Of a stretch of 41,668 bases of DNA, positions 6,364 through 15,800 are shown one piece after another. The notes under the pieces are model-generated. The model was not told the DNA's origin. It did no database searches and saw only the letters and a program-made list of their open reading frames with translations. The position numbers and the translations under genes were made by a program. The stretch is from Metaruminococcus_A sp003150405 (lineage in GTDB: Bacteria > Bacillota > Clostridia > Oscillospirales > Ruminococcaceae): positions 1 to 41,668 of the forward strand of contig CABUBB010000018.1 in NCBI GenBank assembly GCA_902489745.1. Direction: 5' to 3'. The stretch's first letter is position 1, and each line of letters starts with the position of its first letter.

Positions 6364-6664
6364 GGAAGTACGTCTTGTTTATGAAGCACGGATGGAACTG
6401 CGGGACATCGCGGCTTTTCATAAAGAAAAGGTTGGAGTTCATTCCGCACGCAAAATCACCGATAAAATTCTTAACAGTTTGGAGCGTCTGGCAGATTTCC
6501 CGGAAATGGGTTTTGTGCCGCCGATAAAGATGGCGGCTGAAGCTGGGTATCGTGTTCTTGCGGTTAAAGACTATCTTTGCTTTTACCGGGTAGAGGAAAA
6601 AGCGATATTCGTGTATCATATTGTTCACGGGAGCACCGATTATATCCGGCGCATTTTCCATTAA
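6356..6664 (+). CDS. Type II toxin, RelE/ParE superfamily
   Basis: A 102-residue toxin with the RelE/ParE fold pattern: V(R/Y)xxARMELRDIAAFH at the N terminus, a two-helix hairpin (SARKITDKILNSLERLADFPEMG), a central strand GYRVLAVKDYLCFYRV, and IFVYHIVHGSTDYIRRIF at the end. ParE-type members poison gyrase and RelE-type members cleave mRNA on the ribosome. The FPEMG and RVLxVKDYLCFYRV segments are shared by both, so the target is uncertain. It overlaps the antitoxin by 8 bp. The pair probably stabilises the element. Confidence 0.88.
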   Translation: MLKEVRLVYEARMELRDIAAFHKEKVGVHSARKITDKILNSLERLADFPEMGFVPPIKMAAEAGYRVLAVKDYLCFYRVEEKAIFVYHIVHGSTDYIRRIFH

Positions 6665-6713
6665 AATGTGTGCAACTTGATATCCTATATATATTTTAAA
6701 TACAGCCATTTTT

Positions 6714-6745
6714 AAAGCGTGTACCGAAAGGTACATGCTTTTTTT
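6714..6745 (+). terminator. Terminator between the TA pair and the adhesin gene
   Basis: A 12-bp stem with one G-T pair (6714-6725 and 6730-6741), GAAA tetraloop, then a T run. It closes the toxin-antitoxin unit. Only about 30 bp separates it from the adhesin start, with no promoter visible in between, so it may act as an attenuator for the downstream operon. Confidence 0.8.
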
Positions 6746-6774
6746 ATTTCTATCATTATGAAAGGGGTTTTTAA

Positions 6775-9700
6775 ATGAAACAGTTTTTAAAACGTATGAC
6801 ATCGGCTGTTTTTTGTCTGGCGTTCCTGTTTTCCGGCATACTGCCGAATCTCCCGGATGCCCTCGCCGCGCCGGGCAATAGCTACACGCTACGGGACTAT
6901 GACTATGCCCAATATTCGTACAGTTTTGACGGGAGCTATCCCGCCCCGTTTGCCAACACCAGCCAGATATGGCATGAGTTCCGTATGCAGAACAACCAGA
7001 CCGGGGGCTTTTCCTCCGGCTACTGCCTGTCTTACGGAGTGCATACCACCAACGGCACTGTATATAACGCCATGAGCAGTAACGATTATGCTGCATTGTC
7101 GGCAGGCCAGAAGCAAATGATAAACTACGCCCTGATGTTCGGTTATGACGTGGGAATTTTACCCGGTGCAGAATACCGGGATATGTCCAAGTATATGGGC
7201 ACCCAAATTCTCGTCTGGACGATTGCTTCCGGTGTGTATGGCACCGGGGATGAGGGGCGCGTGGTGAATACCCTTGTCGCTGGGGATGGCGACGCTTTAA
7301 ATTACTACAACAATTTAAAGAGCTCCATTGAATCGTTTGATAAGATACCGAGTTTCGCAAATTACGGTGATACAACAGTAAATCCAGCCCCCACCTACAC
7401 GATGCAATGGAACAGTGCCCGGAGCCGTTATGAGGTCACTTTGACCGATACCAACGGGGTACTGAATGATTTTAATTTTTCCATGTCCGGCGTGACCTTT
7501 GAGAAAAACGGGAATACCCTGACTGCCTATACAACACAGGTGATTTCAACTGCCGCGACTTCTTCCTCCACCAAAGCCATCCCGGTGAGCATCAACAACT
7601 GTGCCGTGGATTTCCTCGTCAACAGCGGCGGCGCACAGCCGGTCTGTACCTACAACTACGCAGGCGCAAGCGACCCGGTGAACGCCTATTTCCGTTTGAG
7701 AACCGCCGCCGTCGGTAATTTGACGGTGCAGAAAGCGTCGGATGATAACGTCAAGCAGGGCTTCCAGTTCAAGGTGACGAGCGATGCGGGGCTCAATCAG
7801 ACCATTACCACCGGGACGGATGGCAAGGCCACTTTATCCAACCTGCCGATTTATCAGTCGGACGGCACAACCAAAATCAACTACACCGTTTCCGAAATCA
7901 ATGTGCCGGGGCGGTACACTGTACCGGGAAGCCAAAAAGTACAACTTACCAATGGGACAACAACGGTTAATTTCACAAACGCCCTGAAACGCGGCAGCCT
8001 TGCGGTTTTGAAAACCTCAGACGATAACCTGAACAATGGCCGCACATTCAGTGTCACCGGAAGCAACGGCTATTCCGGCACCATGACGACCGATTCAACC
8101 GGTAAAGCCACCTTGTCCAATTTGCCTGTTTATGACAGCAATAACCAGCTTATCCAGTACACCGTGACCGAAACCGGAACACCCGACCGGTATATCATCC
8201 CCAAGCCGGCCACGGTCACGCTGGAAACCGACAAAACCATTACCGCAAACTTTTACAACCAGCGCAAGACAGCGACCGCGGAACTCGTCAAGCTGGACGG
8301 CGAGAGCAATCACCCCATTCTGAACCACGACGGCGTTTTTACCGTTTATGAATGGAGCGATACACAAAACGGTTATGTCGAACACAGCACCATGCGCTGG
8401 GACGATGCAAAACAGAAATATGTCACCGGAACGCTCACCTATACGCTGGACAACGGCGGGAAATTCAGGATACTGGAAACCAAAAGCCCCACCGGGTATT
8501 ACAACGACCAAAAGTTAAATGCCGAGTTTGCCATCACGCAGGACGGCGAGGTGTTCCAGATAAACGGCGGAACCGTTACAAACATCCGCCAGAAAGCAAG
8601 TATTACCGTAACTAAGCAGGGCGAAACCTTAACCCGGTATGATTTCCGGCAAACCGAGTTTGGCCTTTTGTATGAGCCGGTTTTTGAGGTGCAGGCAAAG
8701 GAAAATGCCGCCTATGAGCTGACCGCCCTTGAAGATATTGTACTGCCGGATGGTACAGTAAAATACAAGGCCGGTGAGCTGGTGCAGACCGTAACCACTG
8801 AAATGCAGCCGGACGGCGGCATTTACGCCCGGTTTGACAACCTCGATTTGGGGAAATACAGGGTGCATGAAGTAACCGCCCCGGATGGGTATTTTATCGG
8901 CTCCAATGAGTATGAAATCGAGCTAACCTACAAAGGGCAGGAAGTCGATGTATTTGATACCCCGGTGGACAGTTACAACGACCGCAAGAAATTCAAGATA
9001 ACGTTCCAAAAGGACATTGAAGAAAATGAAGTACACCCAAACCCGGACGCATACCAGGACATTTTCTTTGGCGTATTCAACCGGGAACCCATCACCGACG
9101 AGACGGGAAATGTCCTGCTTCCAAAGGACAGCCTTTTGGAAGTGCTCCCGGTTTCGGAAAGCGGACAGGTGCTTTCCAAAGGGGATTATGTTGCCGGCGA
9201 ATATTACCTGAAGGAGCTGCAAACCGCAGAGGGCTGGAACCTGCTGGAGACCGAGTATGACTTTATACTGGAATACCCAGCACAGGAAATCCCGCTTGTT
9301 TGGGTGGACTTGAACGAGGAATACGGCGCAATCCAGAACACTGTAATACGCGGCGGGTTTGCGTTCGGCAAAATTTCCAGCCATGACAACCGTGTTCTTC
9401 CGGGCGCAGAGTACGGCATCTTTGCCGCCGATGAAAGCGACCTGCCGGAAAGCGGCAGATTGGATGGCGCGGAACTGCCCGGCCGGGACAGCGCCGTACA
9501 GATTGTCACGACCGATGAAAACGGGATGGCAGAAGTGTCCGGCCTGCCTTACGGATGGTACTATCTGCAGGAGCTTTCCCCGGCAGAACATTACCACATC
9601 GACAGCACCCGGTATTACTTCAAAATCTCCGAACAGGGTACAGTCATTGAAACGGTGGTAAGCGACGCGCCGATTATCGGTTCACTGGTTGCCCGGTATT

Positions 9701-9879
9701 TCCCGGACGGCATGTTTGACGGGTCAAGCGGCCTGTGGTATCCCACCGCGCCGCAGACCGGAGAAACATTTCCGTTGTGGGAATGTTTGGCGGGTGTCGG
9801 CGTTTTTGCCGTTTTACTTGTGATTGGTATAGGCATCCGTTTCAGAGACAGAAAAAGGCAAAGTAAAAACAAAAGGTAG
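6775..9879 (+). CDS. Cell-wall adhesin: thioester domain, Cna-B/SpaA repeats, LPxTG-like anchor
   Basis: A 1034-residue exported surface protein. Signal peptide 1-32 (ending DALAA). Residues about 40-200 resemble a thioester domain: C84 (GYCLSYG) and Q144 followed by the ILVW segment (TQILVW) fit the Cys-Gln pair that forms an internal thioester able to bond covalently to host amines. From about residue 315 there are five or six Cna-B/SpaA-like beta-sandwich repeats, each opening with a Val-Lys-type strand and ending with an E-bearing TVxE(x)xxPxxY strand. The C terminus has a sortase-type motif APQTGE (about residue 991), a membrane segment and an Arg/Lys tail. The motif deviates from LPxTG at the first position, and no sortase gene is in the window. 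ATG 6775 follows GAAAGGGG. It heads the 6775-18591 gene run and could mediate mating-pair contact or host adhesion. Confidence 0.9.
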   Translation: MKQFLKRMTSAVFCLAFLFSGILPNLPDALAAPGNSYTLRDYDYAQYSYSFDGSYPAPFANTSQIWHEFRMQNNQTGGFSSGYCLSYGVHTTNGTVYNAMSSNDYAALSAGQKQMINYALMFGYDVGILPGAEYRDMSKYMGTQILVWTIASGVYGTGDEGRVVNTLVAGDGDALNYYNNLKSSIESFDKIPSFANYGDTTVNPAPTYTMQWNSARSRYEVTLTDTNGVLNDFNFSMSGVTFEKNGNTLTAYTTQVISTAATSSSTKAIPVSINNCAVDFLVNSGGAQPVCTYNYAGASDPVNAYFRLRTAAVGNLTVQKASDDNVKQGFQFKVTSDAGLNQTITTGTDGKATLSNLPIYQSDGTTKINYTVSEINVPGRYTVPGSQKVQLTNGTTTVNFTNALKRGSLAVLKTSDDNLNNGRTFSVTGSNGYSGTMTTDSTGKATLSNLPVYDSNNQLIQYTVTETGTPDRYIIPKPATVTLETDKTITANFYNQRKTATAELVKLDGESNHPILNHDGVFTVYEWSDTQNGYVEHSTMRWDDAKQKYVTGTLTYTLDNGGKFRILETKSPTGYYNDQKLNAEFAITQDGEVFQINGGTVTNIRQKASITVTKQGETLTRYDFRQTEFGLLYEPVFEVQAKENAAYELTALEDIVLPDGTVKYKAGELVQTVTTEMQPDGGIYARFDNLDLGKYRVHEVTAPDGYFIGSNEYEIELTYKGQEVDVFDTPVDSYNDRKKFKITFQKDIEENEVHPNPDAYQDIFFGVFNREPITDETGNVLLPKDSLLEVLPVSESGQVLSKGDYVAGEYYLKELQTAEGWNLLETEYDFILEYPAQEIPLVWVDLNEEYGAIQNTVIRGGFAFGKISSHDNRVLPGAEYGIFAADESDLPESGRLDGAELPGRDSAVQIVTTDENGMAEVSGLPYGWYYLQELSPAEHYHIDSTRYYFKISEQGTVIETVVSDAPIIGSLVARYFPDGMFDGSSGLWYPTAPQTGETFPLWECLAGVGVFAVLLVIGIGIRFRDRKRQSKNKR

Positions 9880-9888
9880 GAGAAATTT

Positions 9889-12800
9889 ATGGCCGATAAA
9901 TTGCAGTCCTATATGGAATTGGCAAAGCAGACTACCAGTAGAATTACACAAAATTTGAACCAATGGAAATCATTTTTAAATATTGTTGCCCGTTTCTATA
10001 AATACGAGTATTACGAGCAATTATTGATTTATGCACAACGTCCCGATGCGATAGCCTGTGCCGACTATGCTACTTGGAAAAACCGCATGAGACGCTGGGT
10101 AAAACGTGGAGCAAAAGGCATTGCATTGATTGATTACAAAGGAGACCACCCCCAGCTTCGTTATGTATTTGACATTTCCGACACGGATGGAAACGAAAAT
10201 TCCCGTCCGGTGTGGCAATGGGGAATAACAAAAGAGAATCAAAATGCAATAATTGAAGTGATGGGTCAATACTCGGATAGGCCATTAAATTCGCTAACGG
10301 ATGCGCTAATAAAATGTGCCGAACAACTTGCTATTGAATATTATACGGCACACAAGGACGATATACAGATTGCTCTTGAATTTAGCAATTTAAAGCGTTA
10401 CAATAAAGATGAACAAGAAATGCGCTTTTGCCAGCTTGCTCAAAGTAGTATTGCCTATGTATTATTATATCGTTGCGGATATAATGCAGACAAGTATATT
10501 AATATTGAACAGTTTGAAACAATTAACGAGTTTAGTGATTTTTTGGCGGTTAGTGCGTTAGGCGTATGTACGAGATACAGTGCCGAACAGGTTTTACGGC
10601 AAATAGAACGGGCAGCTATAAATGTTATTCGTGAAAGGAGAAATAATCATGAAAGAACTGAATTACATCCGGCAGGGGGATTATCAATTTCCAGACCTGA
10701 AAATGACGGAACAGCCGAACCAAACATTGGGCAAATACGGGCGGATGCGCCGAGATTATCTGAAGCAGCATCACGCAATAGTGTACGAGACAATGAAAAT
10801 TCAAGAGACGTTATTCCCTCACCTATTGGAAGTAGAAGCTACCGCGAATCGGAGAGTAGAACAAATAATCAGGGAAATGGCGAGGTCGGAGAACGTGAAC
10901 GAGGAGTTGAAAGCCAAAGACCCAATGACATGGGTGGGTCTGATGAACAATCTCAAAAGCGCAGCAGAGGAAATCGTCCTGCAAGAACTGATTTACAATT
11001 AAGTGAAAAAAGAGAAACGGCAGACAATTTATCTGCCGTTTTTTCTGTTTCGTCTAAACATGTTGGACGTACTTTGCTGGAACCTACTCACAGGGCATCT
11101 GAATCAAGCGGTCAAATTTCATTATTCCAACTTTCTCCACATGAATTATCCTCATCCGTGCAACTTTCTTTATTTGGAAATGCCGATAACGTAAAAACAA
11201 TCAGGGACTTAACTCCAGACATCAATAGCAACTTTGAATTAAGAAGGCAGGTCTTACAGCATTTAACCGAATATCAAAATGGTACTTTTTCTTTGCTTGG
11301 AGAGGATATAAGTCCTTTTCCTAGTAATTACTTGGATAAAAGTGCAGAGCCTTCCAGCAACAGTTATCATGTTGTTGAATCCGATGATGGAAATGCTGCT
11401 GATAACGTTATTTTAGAAGTATCAGACAGTTCTGACAAGAATGATTCGGAAAGAGTCGATAAATTTCCACAGCAGGAAAATGAAGTGGAAGAAAGTAACG
11501 AGACACTACCCTCCCCGGAAACAACACCCGTAAAGCCGCATAAAAATGTGGCTTTTTCTGTTTTTAAGCCTGAAATCCCAGCCGAACAAAGGCATAACTA
11601 CCGCATAAGCGATATGCGGCTGGGGGATGGTACTGCAAGTGAACGCTACTCAGCTAATATCGCTGCGATTCGATGCTTGAAGCAGATTGAAGCCGAGGAA
11701 CGGCTTGCCACACCCGAAGAACAGGAAATATTATCTCGATATGTCGGCTGGGGCGGGTTAAGCGATTGTTTTGATGAACGTCATAGCAAGTATCAGGAGT
11801 TAAAATCTCTTTTGGATGAGGATGAATATTCTGCGGCAAGGACAAGCGCACTTACAGCTTTTTACACTTCCCCAACAATTATTAAAGCAATGTATCAAGC
11901 GCTTGCACGGATGGGATTCCGTTCTGGAAATATTTTAGAGCCTTCCTGTGCAACTGGTAACTTTATTGGTGGGTTGCCAGACAGCATGATGGACAGCAAG
12001 ATTTATGGCGTAGAAATTGACGATATTTCTGGTAGGATTGCACGACAGCTTTATCCAGAGAGCAGAATTGAAATTGCAGGCTTTGAAGATGTAGAACTTC
12101 CTGACAGTTTTTTTGACGTGGCAATCGGCAATGTTCCATTTGGAAATCTTAAAGTGTTTGACAGACGTTATAACAAATACAATTTTTTAATTCATGATTA
12201 CTTTTTTGCCAAAGCCATTGATAAAGTGAGACCGGGCGGTGTCATTGCCTTTATAACCTCAAACGGTATGGGTGGGGGTACATTTGACAAACAGACGGAT
12301 AAAGCAAGGAAATACCTTGCTCAACGGTGCGAACTTGTTGGAGCAATCCGTCTGCCTTCTAATGCTTTTACAGAAAATGCGGGAACTGATATAACAACAG
12401 ATATTCTATTTCTGCAAAAATTAGATAAACAGAGGGGGATGGATGCGGATGTGCCTGAATGGGTAAATACTTCTGTTTACCATGAGAGCGATTATGTGGA
12501 TAAAGACGGTGCAGCGCATCACCAAATTATTACTCTTAACGATTACTACCTGAAACATCCCGAAATGGTACTTGGCAAACATGAAGTTATTTCCGGGCCA
12601 TTTGGCCCGCAACTTGTGTGTTCTCCAGTTGACAGGCCACTTTCCGAACTTCTTCAGAAGGCAATCCAAAACATAAGCGCTGAAATTAAGCCCTATGAAG
12701 TGAGTTTGCCGGACAATGAGGATGAGGCAATTTCCGCTGACCCCAATGTGCGTAATTATAGCTATACTGTTGTTGATGGGAATTTATATTTTCGTGAAAA

Positions 12801-15800
12801 TTCTCTGATGTATCCGGTTCATGTTTCTAAAACAGCCGAAAACCGAATACGCGGTATGATTCGGTTAAGAGACTGTACGCGCCGATTAATCGAATATCAA
12901 ACAGAAAATTATCCAGATGAAACCATTCAGGCAGAGCAGTCCGAATTAAACCGTCTGTATGATGATTATGTAAAGCATTATGGGTATATTTCAAATCAGG
13001 GAAACCGGCTTGCATTTCGAGATGATTCCAGTTATTTTTTGCTTTGCTCCTTAGAAATATTTGATGATGAAGGCAATTTTAAGCACAAATCAGATATGTT
13101 TACAAAACGGACAATTCGGACACACATACCTGTTACCAGCGTTGAAACCGCCAGTGAAGCATTAGCGGTTTCAATTTCTGAAAAGGCAAAAATTGATTTG
13201 GAATACATGTCCGAACTCTCTAAGAAAACGCCTGACGAATTGGAGGCCGAACTGAAAGGAGTGATATTCCGGGATGTTTACTGTGCCGAAGAGGTCGATA
13301 ATATTCCAAAAGCGTTTGTTGACCTTGCGCGGTTTCCGCTTGTAACTGCTGATGAATACCTGTCTGGTAATGTTCGGCGGAAATTGCGAATGGCTAGGGC
13401 GTTGAAAGAAGCTCGACCTGACCTTGAAATTGAGGAAAATATTAAGGCGCTGGAAGCCGTCCAACCGGAGGATTTAACTGCGAGTGAAATCAGCGTACAT
13501 ATTGGGGCTACTTGGATACCGCCTGAAATATATCGGCAATTTATGTTTGAATTGTTGGATACGTCAAAATCGACACAGGATAAAATACAGGTTTTATATT
13601 CCAAATCAAGTGGAGAATGGAACATTACCAATAAAAGTGCAGACAGTCAAAACCTAAAAATACGCACAACTTATGGTACGATGCGAATGAATGCCTACCA
13701 TATCTTGGAGAGCACATTAAATTTGAGAACCGTTCGAATATTTGATATAGAAGTAGAAAATGGAAAGGAACGGCGCGTATATAACAGGAAACAGTCTGCT
13801 GCGGCGCAAGACCGGCAGGAGTTAATAAAATCCAAATTTGTGGATTGGATTTGGAAAGACATTGACCGGCGCGAACGGCTTTGCAAATTATACAATGAAC
13901 AATTTAATGCGATTCGTCCCCGCGAATATGATGGGAGTCACATCAAATTTGTTGGTATGAACCCTGAAATCACTCTACGGAAGCATCAGTTAAATGCGAT
14001 TGCACATATTCTATATGGCAATAACACCTTACTTGCCCATGCGGTCGGTGCCGGAAAAACTTATGAAATGGTCGCGGCGGCTATGGAGTCGAAACGCTTG
14101 GGATTATGCACAAAATCACTTATTGTCGTACCAAATCATATTACTGGACAATGGGCGTCAGAATGGCTCCAGCTTTACCCTTCTGCCAACATTTTAGTGG
14201 CTGATGAGAAAGACTTTCAAACAGATAATCGTAAAAAGTTCTGTGCGCGCATTGCAACCGGAGATTATGACGCAGTAATCATTGGTCATAGTCAGTTTGA
14301 AAAAATACCGATTTCTGTTGAGAGGCAAAAAGCATTGCTCAACCAACAAATTGACGAAATTATGAATGGAATAAGCAATGCGGAGGCCGCTGATGTAGAA
14401 CGCTTTACAGTCAAACAACTGGAGCGAAGAAAAAAGAACTTGGAAGTAAAATTAAAAAAGCTCAACGACCAATCCCGTAAAGATAACGTGGTAGCGTTTG
14501 AGGAGTTGGGGATTGACCGCATTTTTGTTGACGAAAGCCATTACTACAAAAATTTATTTTTGGTCACTAAAATGCACAATGCAGGCGGTATTTCTCAAAC
14601 GGATGCTCAAAAATCCAGTGATTTATTCGCTAAATGCCGCTATTTAAGTGAAATGACAGGTGGTAAAGGTATTGTGTTTGCAACCGGTACTCCTATTTCC
14701 AATAGTATGACGGAACTTTATACCATTCAGCGCTATTTGCAGTATAACACACTGGAGGAAGCCGGCCTACTTCACTTTGATGAATGGGCGTCTATTTTTG
14801 GGGAAACGGTTACCAAAGGAGAATTAGCCCCGGAAGGAACTGGTTTCAGGCTGAAAACCCGGTTTGCGCGTTTTCATAATCTTCCTGAGCTTATGTCAAT
14901 ATTCAAAGAGTGTGCAGATATTCAAACAGCCGATATGTTGAATCTTCCAGTACCAAAAGCTAACTTCCATACGGAGGTTGTCAAACCGTCTGAACTCCAA
15001 AAACAGACAGTTAAATCGCTTGCAGAACGGGCTGAAGCTATTCGCAATGGGAGGGTTGAACCGTGGAAAGACAATATGTTGAAAATCACCAACGATGGGA
15101 GAAAGCTGGCGCTCGATATGCGCCTTTTGAATCCGCTTCTTCCAGAGGATGAAAACGGCAAGATTGCTGTTTGTGCCGGTAATGTTTATCAAATATGGGA
15201 TAAAACCCGTGATAAAAAGTCAACGCAACTCGTTTTTTGCGACCTATCAACCCCTAAAAATGATGGCTCTTATGATGTTTATAACGATTTGAAGCAGCAA
15301 CTCATGAATAGGGGCGTACCCGAAGAAGAAATCGCTTTTATCCACGATGCCCATACGAAAGTTCAAAAACAAGCATTGTTTGCTAAAGTGCGTTCCGGGC
15401 AGATTCGTATTTTAATGGGGAGCACACAAAAAATGGGGGCAGGAACGAACGTGCAGGATCAATTAATAGCTTTGCACGATTTGGATTGTCCGTGGCGGCC
15501 TAGCGATTTGGAGCAGAGAATGGGACGAATTGTACGTCAAGGGAATGAAAACTCGGAGGTGGAGATTTACCGTTATGTTACAGAAGGAACCTTTGACAGT
15601 TACCTGTATCAGCTTATCGAAAACAAGCAGCATTTTATTTCACAGATTATGACTTCTAAATCCCCTGCACGTGTCGCAGAAGATATTGACCAGGCATCAC
15701 TTAATTATGCAGAAATAAAGGCGCTGGCTTCCGGAAATCCAATGATTATTGAAAAATGCAATCTAGAAATAGACGTTAATAAACTGCAAATGTTAAAATC

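Noticed and set aside
6010..6679. Imperfect repeat ATGTGT(A/GCA)ACTTG flanking the toxin-antitoxin pair as an insertion scar
   Set aside because: Too short and imperfect (6010-6021 versus 6666-6679) to support a mobile cassette boundary.
6314..7375. Long minus-strand open frame (353 codons) opposite the toxin and adhesin genes
   Set aside because: It lies antisense to clearly recognised genes, has no binding site, and its translation is Arg/Cys/His-rich with no domain pattern.
8923..9597. Minus-strand open frame of 224 codons opposite the adhesin
   Set aside because: Shadow of the GC-richer adhesin coding sequence; no binding site or family resemblance.
11003..11194. 63-codon plus-strand frame starting right after tnpV
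   Set aside because: It opens within the tnpV terminator, has no binding site, and its translation resembles no protein.
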